Of a stretch of DNA of 64,000 bases, positions 28,328 to 36,626 are shown piece by piece. The stretch is from positions 174,392 through 238,391 of the forward strand of contig CAZTOW010000010.1 in NCBI GenBank assembly GCA_964615375.1. The letters are read 5' to 3'. Origin of the DNA: CAZKWG01 sp964615375 (GTDB lineage: Bacteria > Myxococcota_A > UBA796 > CAZKWG01). The first letter of the stretch is position 1, and each line of letters begins with the position of its first letter. The notes beneath the pieces are model-generated. The model was not told where the DNA came from, made no database searches, and saw only the letters and a program-made list of their open reading frames with translations. A program made the position numbers and the translations under genes.

Positions 28328-31003
28328 ATGAGCGCGCGCGTACTTGAGGTCCAGCCGACCGCCTCCGCGCCAGCGACCGCTCCCGCGCGCGGGGGTCGTG
28401 AGCCCACGGCGGTGAGCGCGCTCGGCGCCGGGCGCCCGCTCACCGCCCCCGAGCGGGCGTCCGCCCCCAGGCTCGCGCACCTCGACCTGGGGAAGGTGCG
28501 GATCCACGCGGATCGCGAGGCCGCGCAGGCCGTGAGCAGCCAGCGCGCCGTCGCCTTCGCCATGGGCGACCACATCGCCGTCGACCCTGCGTCGGCCACC
28601 CAGGACCCGCGGCGATGGCGGCAGATCCTCGCGCACGAGCTCACCCACGTCTCCCGCCGGCGCGAGGCTCCGCCGGCGCTGCGCCGCCAGGATCGCGAAG
28701 ACGCCGGATCTGCGCCTTATTACCAGGAGCTGATCGACCTGCTGGCGGAGGAGCGCGCGGGCGAGCCCGAGGACGGGCGTCCTCGGATTGAGCTCTCCAT
28801 GACCCTCACCCTGGAGGCCCTGCTGGCCCTGGTGAAGGCGCTGGACGGACAGCCCGACCCGGGCACTGTGCGCGCGCTCATGGACGAGCTGCTCCGGGTC
28901 GAGACCCCCTCGCCCTCGCAGATCGTCTCCACGGACCTGATCGAGGAGCTGATCGCGCGCATGGTCGCCCTGGGGGTCCCTGACGAGGTCCGCCGGCTCC
29001 TCGCCTGGCGCGCCGGATCGGCCTCCCCGATCCAGGCCGCGGGAGAGATCAGGCTCCTCAGCGATGCGGCCCTCGCGATGAAGCCGAGCACGGCGCGCGC
29101 GGCGCTCGGCGTCCTGGAGGTGCTCACGGCGAGCGTCGAGATGCTCGGGGACGCGCCGGGCATGGCCGACGACCGACCCCTGCCCTTCTCGAAGGAGCGG
29201 CCGAACGTCCAGATGCTCGAGGCGCGCGTCACAGGGGCCATGAGCGCGATGCAGGTCGTCCTGGACGAGGTGATCGCCCTCCTGGGGACCCGCGGGGACG
29301 CGGCGCCCCCTGCGCGCGCCGAGGCCAGGGAGCTGCTCGATCGCCTGACGCCCCTCGAGACCCGACTCGAGAAGGCCATCCTCCAGGGAGACGCGCGGCA
29401 CATCGCGGACCGACCGATCCAGGCGAGCCGCTCGAGCTTCGAAGCGGGGGGCGGAGCCCACTACGACTACTTCCAGGAGGACCGCGCAGAGACGGCCCCT
29501 CACGTCGAGATCACCTTCTACAACAAGGCGATGAAGCCCCAGGAGGCCAAGGAGATGGAGAGCACGGCCGGGGAGCTGCTGCTCGTTCGACGAAGTCAGA
29601 TCGAGGCGCTGATCGAGATCTTCGGCCTCCAACAGGACGAGCACGGGGCCCCGACGAAGGAAGCCAGCGCGCGCGAGGCGGTCCTGAAAGCGTCCGCGAC
29701 CGGGGGGCTGGATCTGCACAACGACGACGACTGGCGCGCGTTCGCCCTGGCGCTCTTCGAGCGGGAGCTGTCGGCGAACCGACAGGACCGGCCAGCGGCC
29801 TACCTCAGCGTCATCTACACGCTCGAGCGCTACCTGCAGACCTACACCGCGCACACCCCGTACAACATCGACGACTTCAAGGAGGACCAGCTCTCCAAGA
29901 CCTTCCCGCGCACGCTGAGCGGACAGCTCATCCACGACTGTGGGGTCTACGCGCTCCGAGCGGCCTACATCCTGTCTCTGCTGCGGGACAGGCTCGACCT
30001 GAGCTTCACCTACATCCGCATGCCCTTGCACGTCTCGCTGCTCATCACCGGGCCTGGGCTCCCCATCATCCTCGTCGAGAACGACCGCCTCACGCCCTGG
30101 AGCGAGTCGGAGATGCTCCGCGCTCAGCTCGGCCTCGAGCCCGACGCGAAGCTCCCCGACGTGCCGCTGGATCAGCAGCGCCTCGAGGCCCGCGCGGCCG
30201 GGCAGTTCGTCCCCGACGTGGACGTGCCCTACCAGAGCGTGCCCGTGGTCGATCCCACGGGCGGCGCCGAGGGCCCCGCGGCGAACCCCCAAGCTGATCC
30301 TGGGCTCCGCAGCGCGCTCTGGCAGCAGTACAAGCGCGACGTCGCCCCCATCGAGCTCTTCGGCCCCAGGGCCTCCGACACGGCGACGCTCGGGACCCCC
30401 TTGGATCTGCGCTATCTGAAGCTGTTGGATCTGGCGAAGGAGCACCATAATCGCTGGCTGCTGGCCTTCTGGAATCTCCACGCGCGCAAGCTCTGGCTCA
30501 CCTGGGAGCCGGTGCTGGAGGACACGCTGAAGCTCAAGCAGCGCGGCGTGAGCCCCGTGAGCGTGGAGAGCCTGCAGAAGGCGGACTGGACCAGGATCCC
30601 CTGTGTGGCCGCCGAAATCGCGGCCTACAGCACCCCCTCTCCCGGCGCCGCGCAGGCGATGATCGACGCGGACGTCCCCTTCCAGGCCGCCATGCTCTGC
30701 TACCTGGACCTGGTCTACGACAGCGATCCATACCGGGACGCGAACACCGCGTACGAGGCGGTCAGGGAGGCCGCGCGCGCCCTGCAGGCAGAGATCGAGG
30801 GACAGCCGGGCTACTTCTCGTCCAGCGCGCAGATCGCCCGCGCCGAGGAGATGATCGAGCTGTCCCAGAACCTCGGGACCTCAAACCCGGAGTGGATGTC
30901 CTACCGCCAGATCGACGAGCGGTACATGTACGGGGTGCTGAGCTCCAAAGAGAACGGCGCTCAGGTCTGGTCCCGATACGCCGAGATCCTCACCCCGATC
31001 TGA
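28328..31003 (+). CDS. DUF4157 protein with C-terminal cysteine-protease/transglutaminase-like site (candidate injected effector)
   Basis: Residues ~30-115 match DUF4157: VRIHADREAAQAV, FAMGDHIAVDP and the zinc-type LAHELTH near residue 101. DUF4157 is frequent at the N-terminus of toxins and cargo linked to extracellular contractile injection systems. The middle is helical. Further on lie C538 (LIHDCGVYALRAAYI), H568 (MPLHVSLLI) and N585/D586 (LVENDRL), in the order and spacing of a papain- or transglutaminase-like triad. No signal peptide is present, which fits phage-like loading. GGAGG precedes ATG 28328. The last 14 bp overlap the convergent MBL gene. The catalytic assignment is inference. 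Confidence 0.7.
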   Translation: MSARVLEVQPTASAPATAPARGGREPTAVSALGAGRPLTAPERASAPRLAHLDLGKVRIHADREAAQAVSSQRAVAFAMGDHIAVDPASATQDPRRWRQILAHELTHVSRRREAPPALRRQDREDAGSAPYYQELIDLLAEERAGEPEDGRPRIELSMTLTLEALLALVKALDGQPDPGTVRALMDELLRVETPSPSQIVSTDLIEELIARMVALGVPDEVRRLLAWRAGSASPIQAAGEIRLLSDAALAMKPSTARAALGVLEVLTASVEMLGDAPGMADDRPLPFSKERPNVQMLEARVTGAMSAMQVVLDEVIALLGTRGDAAPPARAEARELLDRLTPLETRLEKAILQGDARHIADRPIQASRSSFEAGGGAHYDYFQEDRAETAPHVEITFYNKAMKPQEAKEMESTAGELLLVRRSQIEALIEIFGLQQDEHGAPTKEASAREAVLKASATGGLDLHNDDDWRAFALALFERELSANRQDRPAAYLSVIYTLERYLQTYTAHTPYNIDDFKEDQLSKTFPRTLSGQLIHDCGVYALRAAYILSLLRDRLDLSFTYIRMPLHVSLLITGPGLPIILVENDRLTPWSESEMLRAQLGLEPDAKLPDVPLDQQRLEARAAGQFVPDVDVPYQSVPVVDPTGGAEGPAANPQADPGLRSALWQQYKRDVAPIELFGPRASDTATLGTPLDLRYLKLLDLAKEHHNRWLLAFWNLHARKLWLTWEPVLEDTLKLKQRGVSPVSVESLQKADWTRIPCVAAEIAAYSTPSPGAAQAMIDADVPFQAAMLCYLDLVYDSDPYRDANTAYEAVREAARALQAEIEGQPGYFSSSAQIARAEEMIELSQNLGTSNPEWMSYRQIDERYMYGVLSSKENGAQVWSRYAEILTPI

Positions 31004-31610
31004 ACGCTGAGCCGAGGCCCGCCACCAGCTCCTGGAGCAGGGCGTGGCCGCCGCGGAAGACGGGCCAGCCGTCGCCCACCAGCACCGCCTCCACCTCGGT
31101 CAGGGCGGCGAGGCGGCGCACGCTGGCCACGGCGCTCTCGCGATCGGTGAGCTTCGCGTCCGGCAGCATCATCAGGCTCCCGGCGCGGTGGGCGCGCACG
31201 AGATCGCCGGTGAACAGGGTGGTGCGGTCCAGGAGCAGGGCGAGCTCACCCGGGGTCTTCGAGCCGTGCAGGGCCAGAACGGAGAGCCCGGGGACCACCT
31301 CGTCGCCCTCGCCCAGCCAGCGATCACAGGGGAAGGGGAAGCTCTCCTGCTCGGCGCGGGGCCCGCAGAGGCGCGCCCCGTAGCGCTCGGCGAGGGCGAG
31401 CGCCTCCCGGGTGTGATCGGAGTTGGTGATCACGACCCAGGCCAGCCCGCCCAGGGACTCGAGGTGCTCGCGGTCGTGCTGGATCATGGGCATGGGGTCG
31501 ATGGCGACGTTGCCCTCGGGCCGCACCCAGAGCCAGCCGTTGAAGTCCACGTTCCGCGAGAGGTCGAAGGAGGCCCAGGAGAACAGATCGGGGCGGTGCA
31601 GGTGCTTCAC
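30990..31610 (-). CDS. Metallo-beta-lactamase-fold protein, degenerate metal site
   Basis: The 206 residues have an MBL-like layout (GNVAIDPMPMIQ, WVVITNSDHTREAL, LHGSKTPGELALLLD, LFTGDLVRAHRAG, VLVGDGWPVFRGG). The usual HxHxDH is reduced to TNSDH, so normal hydrolase activity is doubtful. GTG 31610 follows GGAG. It lies 51 bp after crtD in the same direction and probably ends the crtC-crtD transcript. Its role there is unknown. It is convergent with, and overlaps, the DUF4157 gene. Confidence 0.65.
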   Translation of the reverse strand: MKHLHRPDLFSWASFDLSRNVDFNGWLWVRPEGNVAIDPMPMIQHDREHLESLGGLAWVVITNSDHTREALALAERYGARLCGPRAEQESFPFPCDRWLGEGDEVVPGLSVLALHGSKTPGELALLLDRTTLFTGDLVRAHRAGSLMMLPDAKLTDRESAVASVRRLAALTEVEAVLVGDGWPVFRGGHALLQELVAGLGSAFRSG

Positions 31611-31661
31611 GGGCGGCTCCAGTCTGGTCGCGTTGAATCCCTGCTTCTAGCTCACCCGCGC

Positions 31662-33137
31662 TCACCCGCCCAGATCTTCGATCAGCGCGCGGGCCGCCTG
31701 GCGCCCGCTCAACATCGCCAGCGGCATGCCGCCGCCGGGGTGAACGGATCCGCTGGCCAGGTAGAGGCCGGGCAGGGGGCCGCGGTTGCCGGGGCGGAGG
31801 AAGGCCGCCCAGGGGCCGTTGGAGGCGCGCCCGTAGAGGGCGCCGCGGCTGGCGGGGAAGCGGCGGGCGAGCTCGGCGGGGGTGCGCGTCCAGACGAAGG
31901 CGTCGTCGGGGTCGGCGAGGCCGGCGGCGCGGAGGCGCTCCAGGGCGCGCGGGCCCGGCCCTCCCAAGGAATCCTCGGGGCGAGGGCCGTCGCGAGGCTC
32001 GGGCGGGGCGTTGACCATGACGAAGACCGGCTCGTGCTCGGGCCAGCCGGCGCGGCCGTGGCAGGGCTCCTGGGCGCAGAGGTAGACGGTGGGCTGGTCG
32101 GGCACGCGATCCTGGTCGAAGAGGGCCACAAACTCCTGGTCGTAGTCCTGGGGGAAGAGCACGGTGTGGGCGGCGCGGGCCCGCGGGCCCTCCCGGCGGC
32201 GCGCCCGCAGGATCCCGGTCCAACCGGAGGTGGAGTCCGGCTCCAGGCTGGCCCGCGCGGGCCTGCGCTCAGGCAGGAGCTCGCAGAGGGTGTGGCAGGC
32301 GTCGGCGTTGCTGATCACGGCGTCCGCGGTGATCTCCTGGCCCCCTACGACCACCCCGAGCACCCGCCCCTCGCGCGCCGCGAGCCCCTCCACCCGCGCC
32401 CCGAGCTCGAGGCGCACGCCGAGGCGCTCCGCCGCCGCCACCAGGGCGCGGACGATCTCGGCGATCCCGCCCTCGACGCCGTAGCCGCCCAGGGCGAGCT
32501 CGATGTGGGCGATGCAGTTGAGCGCGGCCGGCGCGCGCCGGGGGTCGGATCCGTTGTAGGTGGCGTAACGAAGCAGCAGATCGCGGAGGTGTGGCTCGCG
32601 CACGCGGGCGAGCACGGCCCCGCGCAGGGTGCGGAGCGGGTCGATGGCCAGGAGGCCGAGGAGCTCGGACAGGGGGCGACGCAGCAGGTTCCCGGGCGTG
32701 GGCGGGGGGCCGTGGACGAAGGCCGGGCCGGCGGCCTCCCAGATCCGAGCGGCGTAGGCCAGGAAGTTGGCGAGCTCGTCGCGGGCGGCGGGGCCCAGGA
32801 CCCGCTCTACCTCCGACAGGGTGCGCTCGGGCCGCAGGTGGACGTCCAGCGCGCAGCCGTCGGGCCAGAGGTAGCGGAAGGCCGGCTCGGGCTCCCTCAG
32901 CCGCAGGTGCTCCCCGAGGCGCATGCCGGCCAGGCCGAGCAGCTCCCCCAGCACCTCGGGCATGGTGAGCACGCTGGGCCCGGTGTCCACCTCCACGCCG
33001 TCCAGGCGCGCCACCCCAGCCTTGCCCCCGGGCTCCTCCGCCGCCTCCAGGACGCGGACGCGGTGACCGGCGGACGCCAGCGTGATCGCCGCGGAGAGCC
33101 CGCCCAGCCCGGCGCCGACGACGAGGACCTCAGCCAC
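31662..33137 (-). CDS. crtD: CrtD-type carotenoid 3,4-desaturase (CrtI family)
   Basis: The 491-residue FAD enzyme has VVGAGLGGLSAAITLASAG, the CrtI-type EEPGGKAG and VDTGPSVLTMPEV near the N-terminus, and the family C-terminus GSVHPGGGMPLAMLSGRQAA. It is distinct from the CrtI encoded at 36626. Pairing with crtC (8-bp overlap; GGAGG before the GTG start) supports CrtD, which desaturates the 3,4 bond after hydration of the psi end. Another CrtI-like desaturase role cannot be excluded on sequence alone. Confidence 0.8.
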   Translation of the reverse strand: MAEVLVVGAGLGGLSAAITLASAGHRVRVLEAAEEPGGKAGVARLDGVEVDTGPSVLTMPEVLGELLGLAGMRLGEHLRLREPEPAFRYLWPDGCALDVHLRPERTLSEVERVLGPAARDELANFLAYAARIWEAAGPAFVHGPPPTPGNLLRRPLSELLGLLAIDPLRTLRGAVLARVREPHLRDLLLRYATYNGSDPRRAPAALNCIAHIELALGGYGVEGGIAEIVRALVAAAERLGVRLELGARVEGLAAREGRVLGVVVGGQEITADAVISNADACHTLCELLPERRPARASLEPDSTSGWTGILRARRREGPRARAAHTVLFPQDYDQEFVALFDQDRVPDQPTVYLCAQEPCHGRAGWPEHEPVFVMVNAPPEPRDGPRPEDSLGGPGPRALERLRAAGLADPDDAFVWTRTPAELARRFPASRGALYGRASNGPWAAFLRPGNRGPLPGLYLASGSVHPGGGMPLAMLSGRQAARALIEDLGG

Positions 33138-34221
33138 CCTGCACCTCCAGCGCGGCCCGGCGGGCGGGCCAGAGCCGGCGCAGGCGCCCCTCGACGGGCC
33201 CGCAGAAGAGCGGGAGGAAAGGCGAGTTCTGGCCCGCGAGGCGGTGTACGCGCATCCTCACGAAGGGGCGCATCCAGGCGCGGTCCAGGCGCCCGGGGAT
33301 CACCAGCTCGGCCACGCCCTGCCCCCGCTCGTCCCCGCAGCGCCCTTCGACGAGGTGGCGCAGGTAGAAGGGGGCGGCGTCCACGGGCGGTCGCACCTGC
33401 ACCTCCACCGGCCGACCGACGGGGTCCAGGAAGCGGATCCGGCGCGGCCAGCGGATCCCGGTCCAGCTCCGCCGGGGCTCGTCGAGGGAGACCTGGGCCT
33501 GGGCCCGCCGCGCCACGCCGTTGGCCCGGACCTCCAGCACATGCACACGCTCTGTATATCCTTTGTCACCGCTCAGGTGATACCAGATGAGCTCGCGCCC
33601 GGGGAGGGCCAGGCGCCCCCAGGACCAGCGCGCGATGCCCAGGGCGTGAAGGGGCTTCAGCCCGGCGTTGTGGTCGAGGTAGGCCCGCCCGTTCAGGGTG
33701 GCCTCCACGGCGCCCCGCAGGCGGACCGAGCCGGGCGCGGCGGCCAGCAGGGGAGCCCAGACGTGCTCGCGCGACGCCTCGTCCTCCTCCTCGTCGCCCC
33801 CGATGCGCACGGGCCCGCGCACCTCCACGCTGCCGCGCAGGGGCGGGAGGCCCGGGACGTCCACGTCCAGCTCCATGTGGAGGGTGAGCCCGGCCAGCGC
33901 ACGTTGCAGGCGGATCTCCGAGCGGCCGAAGCGCCAGGTCCCGCGCTCCGGGCTCCACTCCGCCTGGTCCGGGGGCAGCTCCTGGAAGAGGTAGAAGCGC
34001 TCGCGGCCCTCGCGGTAGAGCGAGATCGTCAGCGAGGGTCGGAGGCGGGGAGGGCCCTCGCTGTCGCGGATGCCGGGCAGGAAAGGCAGCCCGAAGCCCC
34101 AGATCAGCACGAGCCCCTCCCCGCGGGCGTCGACGAGGTCCAGGTACCACCAGGCGAAGCCGCCCCGCCGGTCCACGGCGAGGGTGGCGAGCTCATCGTG
34201 CGCGGGGCTCAGCGTGATCAT
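33130..34221 (-). CDS. crtC: Carotenoid 1,2-hydratase
   Basis: The 363 residues fit CrtC (AttH/CrtC lipocalin-like fold): FAWWYLDLVDA near the N-terminus, the diagnostic GRAYLDHNAG (equivalent to GxGYHDHNxG), then LGIARWSWGRL and LIWYHLSGD. It adds water to the 1,2 double bond of an acyclic psi end. It is first in the minus-strand crt transcript, reading away from crtY. An AT-rich codon patch lies at about 33550-33565. The expected catalytic His is present in the DHN motif. Confidence 0.88.
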   Translation of the reverse strand: MITLSPAHDELATLAVDRRGGFAWWYLDLVDARGEGLVLIWGFGLPFLPGIRDSEGPPRLRPSLTISLYREGRERFYLFQELPPDQAEWSPERGTWRFGRSEIRLQRALAGLTLHMELDVDVPGLPPLRGSVEVRGPVRIGGDEEEDEASREHVWAPLLAAAPGSVRLRGAVEATLNGRAYLDHNAGLKPLHALGIARWSWGRLALPGRELIWYHLSGDKGYTERVHVLEVRANGVARRAQAQVSLDEPRRSWTGIRWPRRIRFLDPVGRPVEVQVRPPVDAAPFYLRHLVEGRCGDERGQGVAELVIPGRLDRAWMRPFVRMRVHRLAGQNSPFLPLFCGPVEGRLRRLWPARRAALEVQGG

Positions 34222-34267
34222 CGGCGTTCCATCTCGCTCCAGAGATTATTTTCAGGCGACCCGTTGC

Positions 34268-34300
34268 GCCTTGCACATAGTATGTAAATTGTATGGACAT
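34268..34300. promoter_or_regulatory. CarH-type operator: three tandem 11-bp repeats
   Basis: Units at 34268-34278, 34279-34289 and 34290-34300 share T at position 5, G at 6, A at 8 and 10, and T at 11; units 1 and 3 carry ACA, unit 2 AAA. Known CarH operators are head-to-tail 11-bp repeats with a T...ACA core, bound by the DNA-binding domains of a tetramer. The site lies between crtC and crtY, and a CarH gene closes the crt operon. Confidence 0.65.
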
Positions 34301-34309
34301 GGTTCGCAA
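34281..34309 (-). promoter_or_regulatory. Candidate crtC promoter overlapped by the CarH operator
   Basis: On the minus strand TTGCGA (34309-34304), 17-bp spacer, TACATA (34286-34281). The operator repeats cover the -10 and spacer. For crtY on the plus strand the best boxes (TTGCGC at 34264, TAAATT at 34285, 15-bp spacing) are weaker. Confidence 0.4.
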
Positions 34310-34333
34310 CACCTTTCACGCCCGGAGCATCGG

Positions 34334-35560
34334 ATGAGCACCCCCGACCTCCTCGTCCTCGGAGCCGGCCCCGCGGGGCTCGCCGCGGCGGCGCGGGCCG
34401 CCCAGGCGGGGCTGACCGTGACCCTGATGGCGCCCGACCCGGACGCGGCCTGGGAGCAGCGCTTCGGGGTGTGGGAGGACGAGGTGGCGGGCCTGGACCT
34501 GCCGGTGGCGCAGCGCTGGGCGGCCCCGGTGGCCCGTACCCTGCGCGGGGAGCGGACCCTGGGGCGCCGCTACCTCCGCCTCGACACCGAGCGGCTCCAG
34601 GCGGGGCTCCGCGCGGAGATCGCCGCGTCCGGCGTCCAGATCCTGCGCGCCCGGGCCACCGACGCGATCCATGACGCGGCCGGGGTGGAGGTTCGGGACA
34701 CGGCCGGGCGGACGCACCGGGCGCGGGTGCTGGTGGACGCGACGGGGCACCAGAGCCCGCTCATCGCGCGGCGCGGGCAGCATGCGCCGGGCTTCCAGAT
34801 GGCCTGGGGTGAGCGGGTGGAGGTGGAGGATCACCCCTGGCTGCCCGGCGAGATGGTGCTGATGGACGTGACCCCGGCGGGCTCGGATGACCCGACGGAG
34901 CGCGTGGCCCCCACCTTCCTCTACGCCATGCCCGAGAGCCGCCACGTCGTCTTCGTGGAGGAGACCTCGCTGGTCCGCCGCCCGCCGCTCTCCTTCGAGA
35001 TGCTGGAGTACCGCCTGCAAGGCCGGCTCGCCCGCATGGGGGTGCGGGTGCGCCGCACGCTGGAGCGGGAGCGCTGCCGGATCGCGATGGGCGGGGGCGT
35101 GCCGCGCACGGATCAGCGGGCGGTGGGCTTCGGCGCGGCGGGGGCCATGGTCCACCCGGCCACGGGCTACCTGCTGGCCAGCGCGCTCCGCGGGGCGCCG
35201 CTGCTGGCGGAGGCGCTGGCGCGCGGCCTGGGGAGCGGCGATCCGACGCACGCGGCCCGGCTGGCCTGGCGCGCGCTCTGGCCCACGGATCGCCTGCGGA
35301 GCTGGGAGCTCTACCAGTTCGGGATGGACGCGCTCTGCAGGCTGGACGCCCCGGGGCTCTCCGGTTTCCTCGACGCCTTCTTCGACCTGGAGCCGCCCCT
35401 GTGGGCCGGCTTCCTCTCCGGGACCCTCGGTCCGGACGGCGTGCGTCGGGCCATGGCGGGGCTCTTCCTCCAGGCCGACGCCCCGCTCCGGCGCTCCCTG
35501 ATCAGCACGGGCACCAGCCCGTCCGCGAGCGCCCTCTTCCGCTCACTCTGGGCCGCCTAG
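34334..35560 (+). CDS. crtY: Lycopene beta-cyclase (CrtY/CrtL type)
   Basis: The 408 residues show the cyclase hallmarks: LVLGAGPAGLAAAARAAQ dinucleotide fold, FGVWEDEV, YLRLDTERL, the FLEET-equivalent FVEETSL, IAMGGGVP and MVHPATGYLLAS. It cyclises psi ends of lycopene-type carotenoids. ATG 34334 follows GGAG at 34324-34327; the open frame further upstream crosses the operator and is not used. It is the first gene of crtY-crtE-crtI-crtB-carH. A single-chain cyclase replaces the heterodimeric CrtYc/CrtYd of Myxococcus. Confidence 0.92.
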   Translation: MSTPDLLVLGAGPAGLAAAARAAQAGLTVTLMAPDPDAAWEQRFGVWEDEVAGLDLPVAQRWAAPVARTLRGERTLGRRYLRLDTERLQAGLRAEIAASGVQILRARATDAIHDAAGVEVRDTAGRTHRARVLVDATGHQSPLIARRGQHAPGFQMAWGERVEVEDHPWLPGEMVLMDVTPAGSDDPTERVAPTFLYAMPESRHVVFVEETSLVRRPPLSFEMLEYRLQGRLARMGVRVRRTLERERCRIAMGGGVPRTDQRAVGFGAAGAMVHPATGYLLASALRGAPLLAEALARGLGSGDPTHAARLAWRALWPTDRLRSWELYQFGMDALCRLDAPGLSGFLDAFFDLEPPLWAGFLSGTLGPDGVRRAMAGLFLQADAPLRRSLISTGTSPSASALFRSLWAA

Positions 35561-35576
35561 GCCAGGAAAGGACCCC

Positions 35577-36626
35577 ATGACGCTACCCTCTCGCGCGCAG
35601 GCCAACCCCGCGGCCCAACGCCCCCTCCCCCGCAAGACGGACGAGGGCTTCGACCCCGACATGATCGCGCTCGAGCAGCTCATGGCCCGGCTCTGCGCGG
35701 GCGGGCGGCTGGACCGTGCGGGCGTCATGGCCAACGAGCACCTGGCCACGGGCGGGCGGCGCATGCGGGCGCGGCTGGCGCTGACGGCCTGCACGGCGCT
35801 GGGGGCGCCCGCGGAGGCGGCGATCCCCTGGGCGGCGGCGGTGGAGCTGCTGCACAACGCGACGCTGATCCACGACGACATCCAGGACGGGGACACCCAC
35901 CGGCGGGGAGAGCCCACGGTGTGGGTGCGCCACGGCAGCGCGCAGGCCATCAACGCCGGAGATCTGCTGCTGATGCTGCCCTGGCTGGCCATCGCCGAGG
36001 CGCCGGTGGACGAGGCCCTGCGCTTCCGCCTCTGCCGGGTCACGGCCGAGCGCGCCCAGCGCACGGTGCGCGGGCAGGTGGACGAGCTGGACCTCTTCGG
36101 CGGGCGGCGGGTGGACATGGCCTCCTACGCCCGGGTGATCGCGGCGAAGACCGGGCACCTCCTGGCCCTGCCGGTGGAGGGGGCCGCGCTGCTGGCCGGG
36201 CGCTCCCCGACCGAGGCCGCCCAGCTGGCCCGCCCCTTCGAGGCGCTCGGGCTGCTCTACCAGCTCGTCGATGACGTCATCGACCTGTACGGCGACAAGG
36301 GCCGCGAGGCCCCGGGCTCCGACCTGCGCGAGGGCAAGCTGAGCGCCCTGGTCGTGCACCACCTGAGGTTGCACCCCGAGGATCGGGCCTGGCTGACCAG
36401 CGTGCTCCTGGCCCCGCGTGAGGAGACCGACGAGCGCGACGTCCAGCACGCCATCACCCGCTTCCGCGAGGGCGGCGCGGTGGAGGCCACCCTCGCCCAG
36501 ATCGACGAGCTCGCCGCGCGCGTGCACGAGGCCCCGGAGCTCGCCGCAGAGCCCGGCCTCCGCGCCCTCGCCCGCATGAGCCTCGCCCTCGTCCTCGCCC
36601 CTCTCGACCCGATTCGGAGCCGCTGA
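35577..36626 (+). CDS. crtE: Geranylgeranyl diphosphate synthase
   Basis: The 349-residue polyprenyl synthase has the first Asp-rich motif in LIHDDIQDGD with the chain-length region LLHNATL before it, and the second in YQLVDDVIDLYGD. The Mg-binding residues are intact. It supplies GGPP to the phytoene synthase two genes on. A strong ribosome site (AGGAAAGGA) precedes ATG 35577, and its stop overlaps the crtI start (TGATG). Other trans-prenyl synthases look similar, but the operon fixes the assignment. Confidence 0.92.
   Translation: MTLPSRAQANPAAQRPLPRKTDEGFDPDMIALEQLMARLCAGGRLDRAGVMANEHLATGGRRMRARLALTACTALGAPAEAAIPWAAAVELLHNATLIHDDIQDGDTHRRGEPTVWVRHGSAQAINAGDLLLMLPWLAIAEAPVDEALRFRLCRVTAERAQRTVRGQVDELDLFGGRRVDMASYARVIAAKTGHLLALPVEGAALLAGRSPTEAAQLARPFEALGLLYQLVDDVIDLYGDKGREAPGSDLREGKLSALVVHHLRLHPEDRAWLTSVLLAPREETDERDVQHAITRFREGGAVEATLAQIDELAARVHEAPELAAEPGLRALARMSLALVLAPLDPIRSR

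Noticed and set aside
33541..33580. AT-rich patch within crtC suspected as an internal promoter
   Set aside because: No convincing -35/-10 pair with correct spacing, and the patch encodes conserved family residues.
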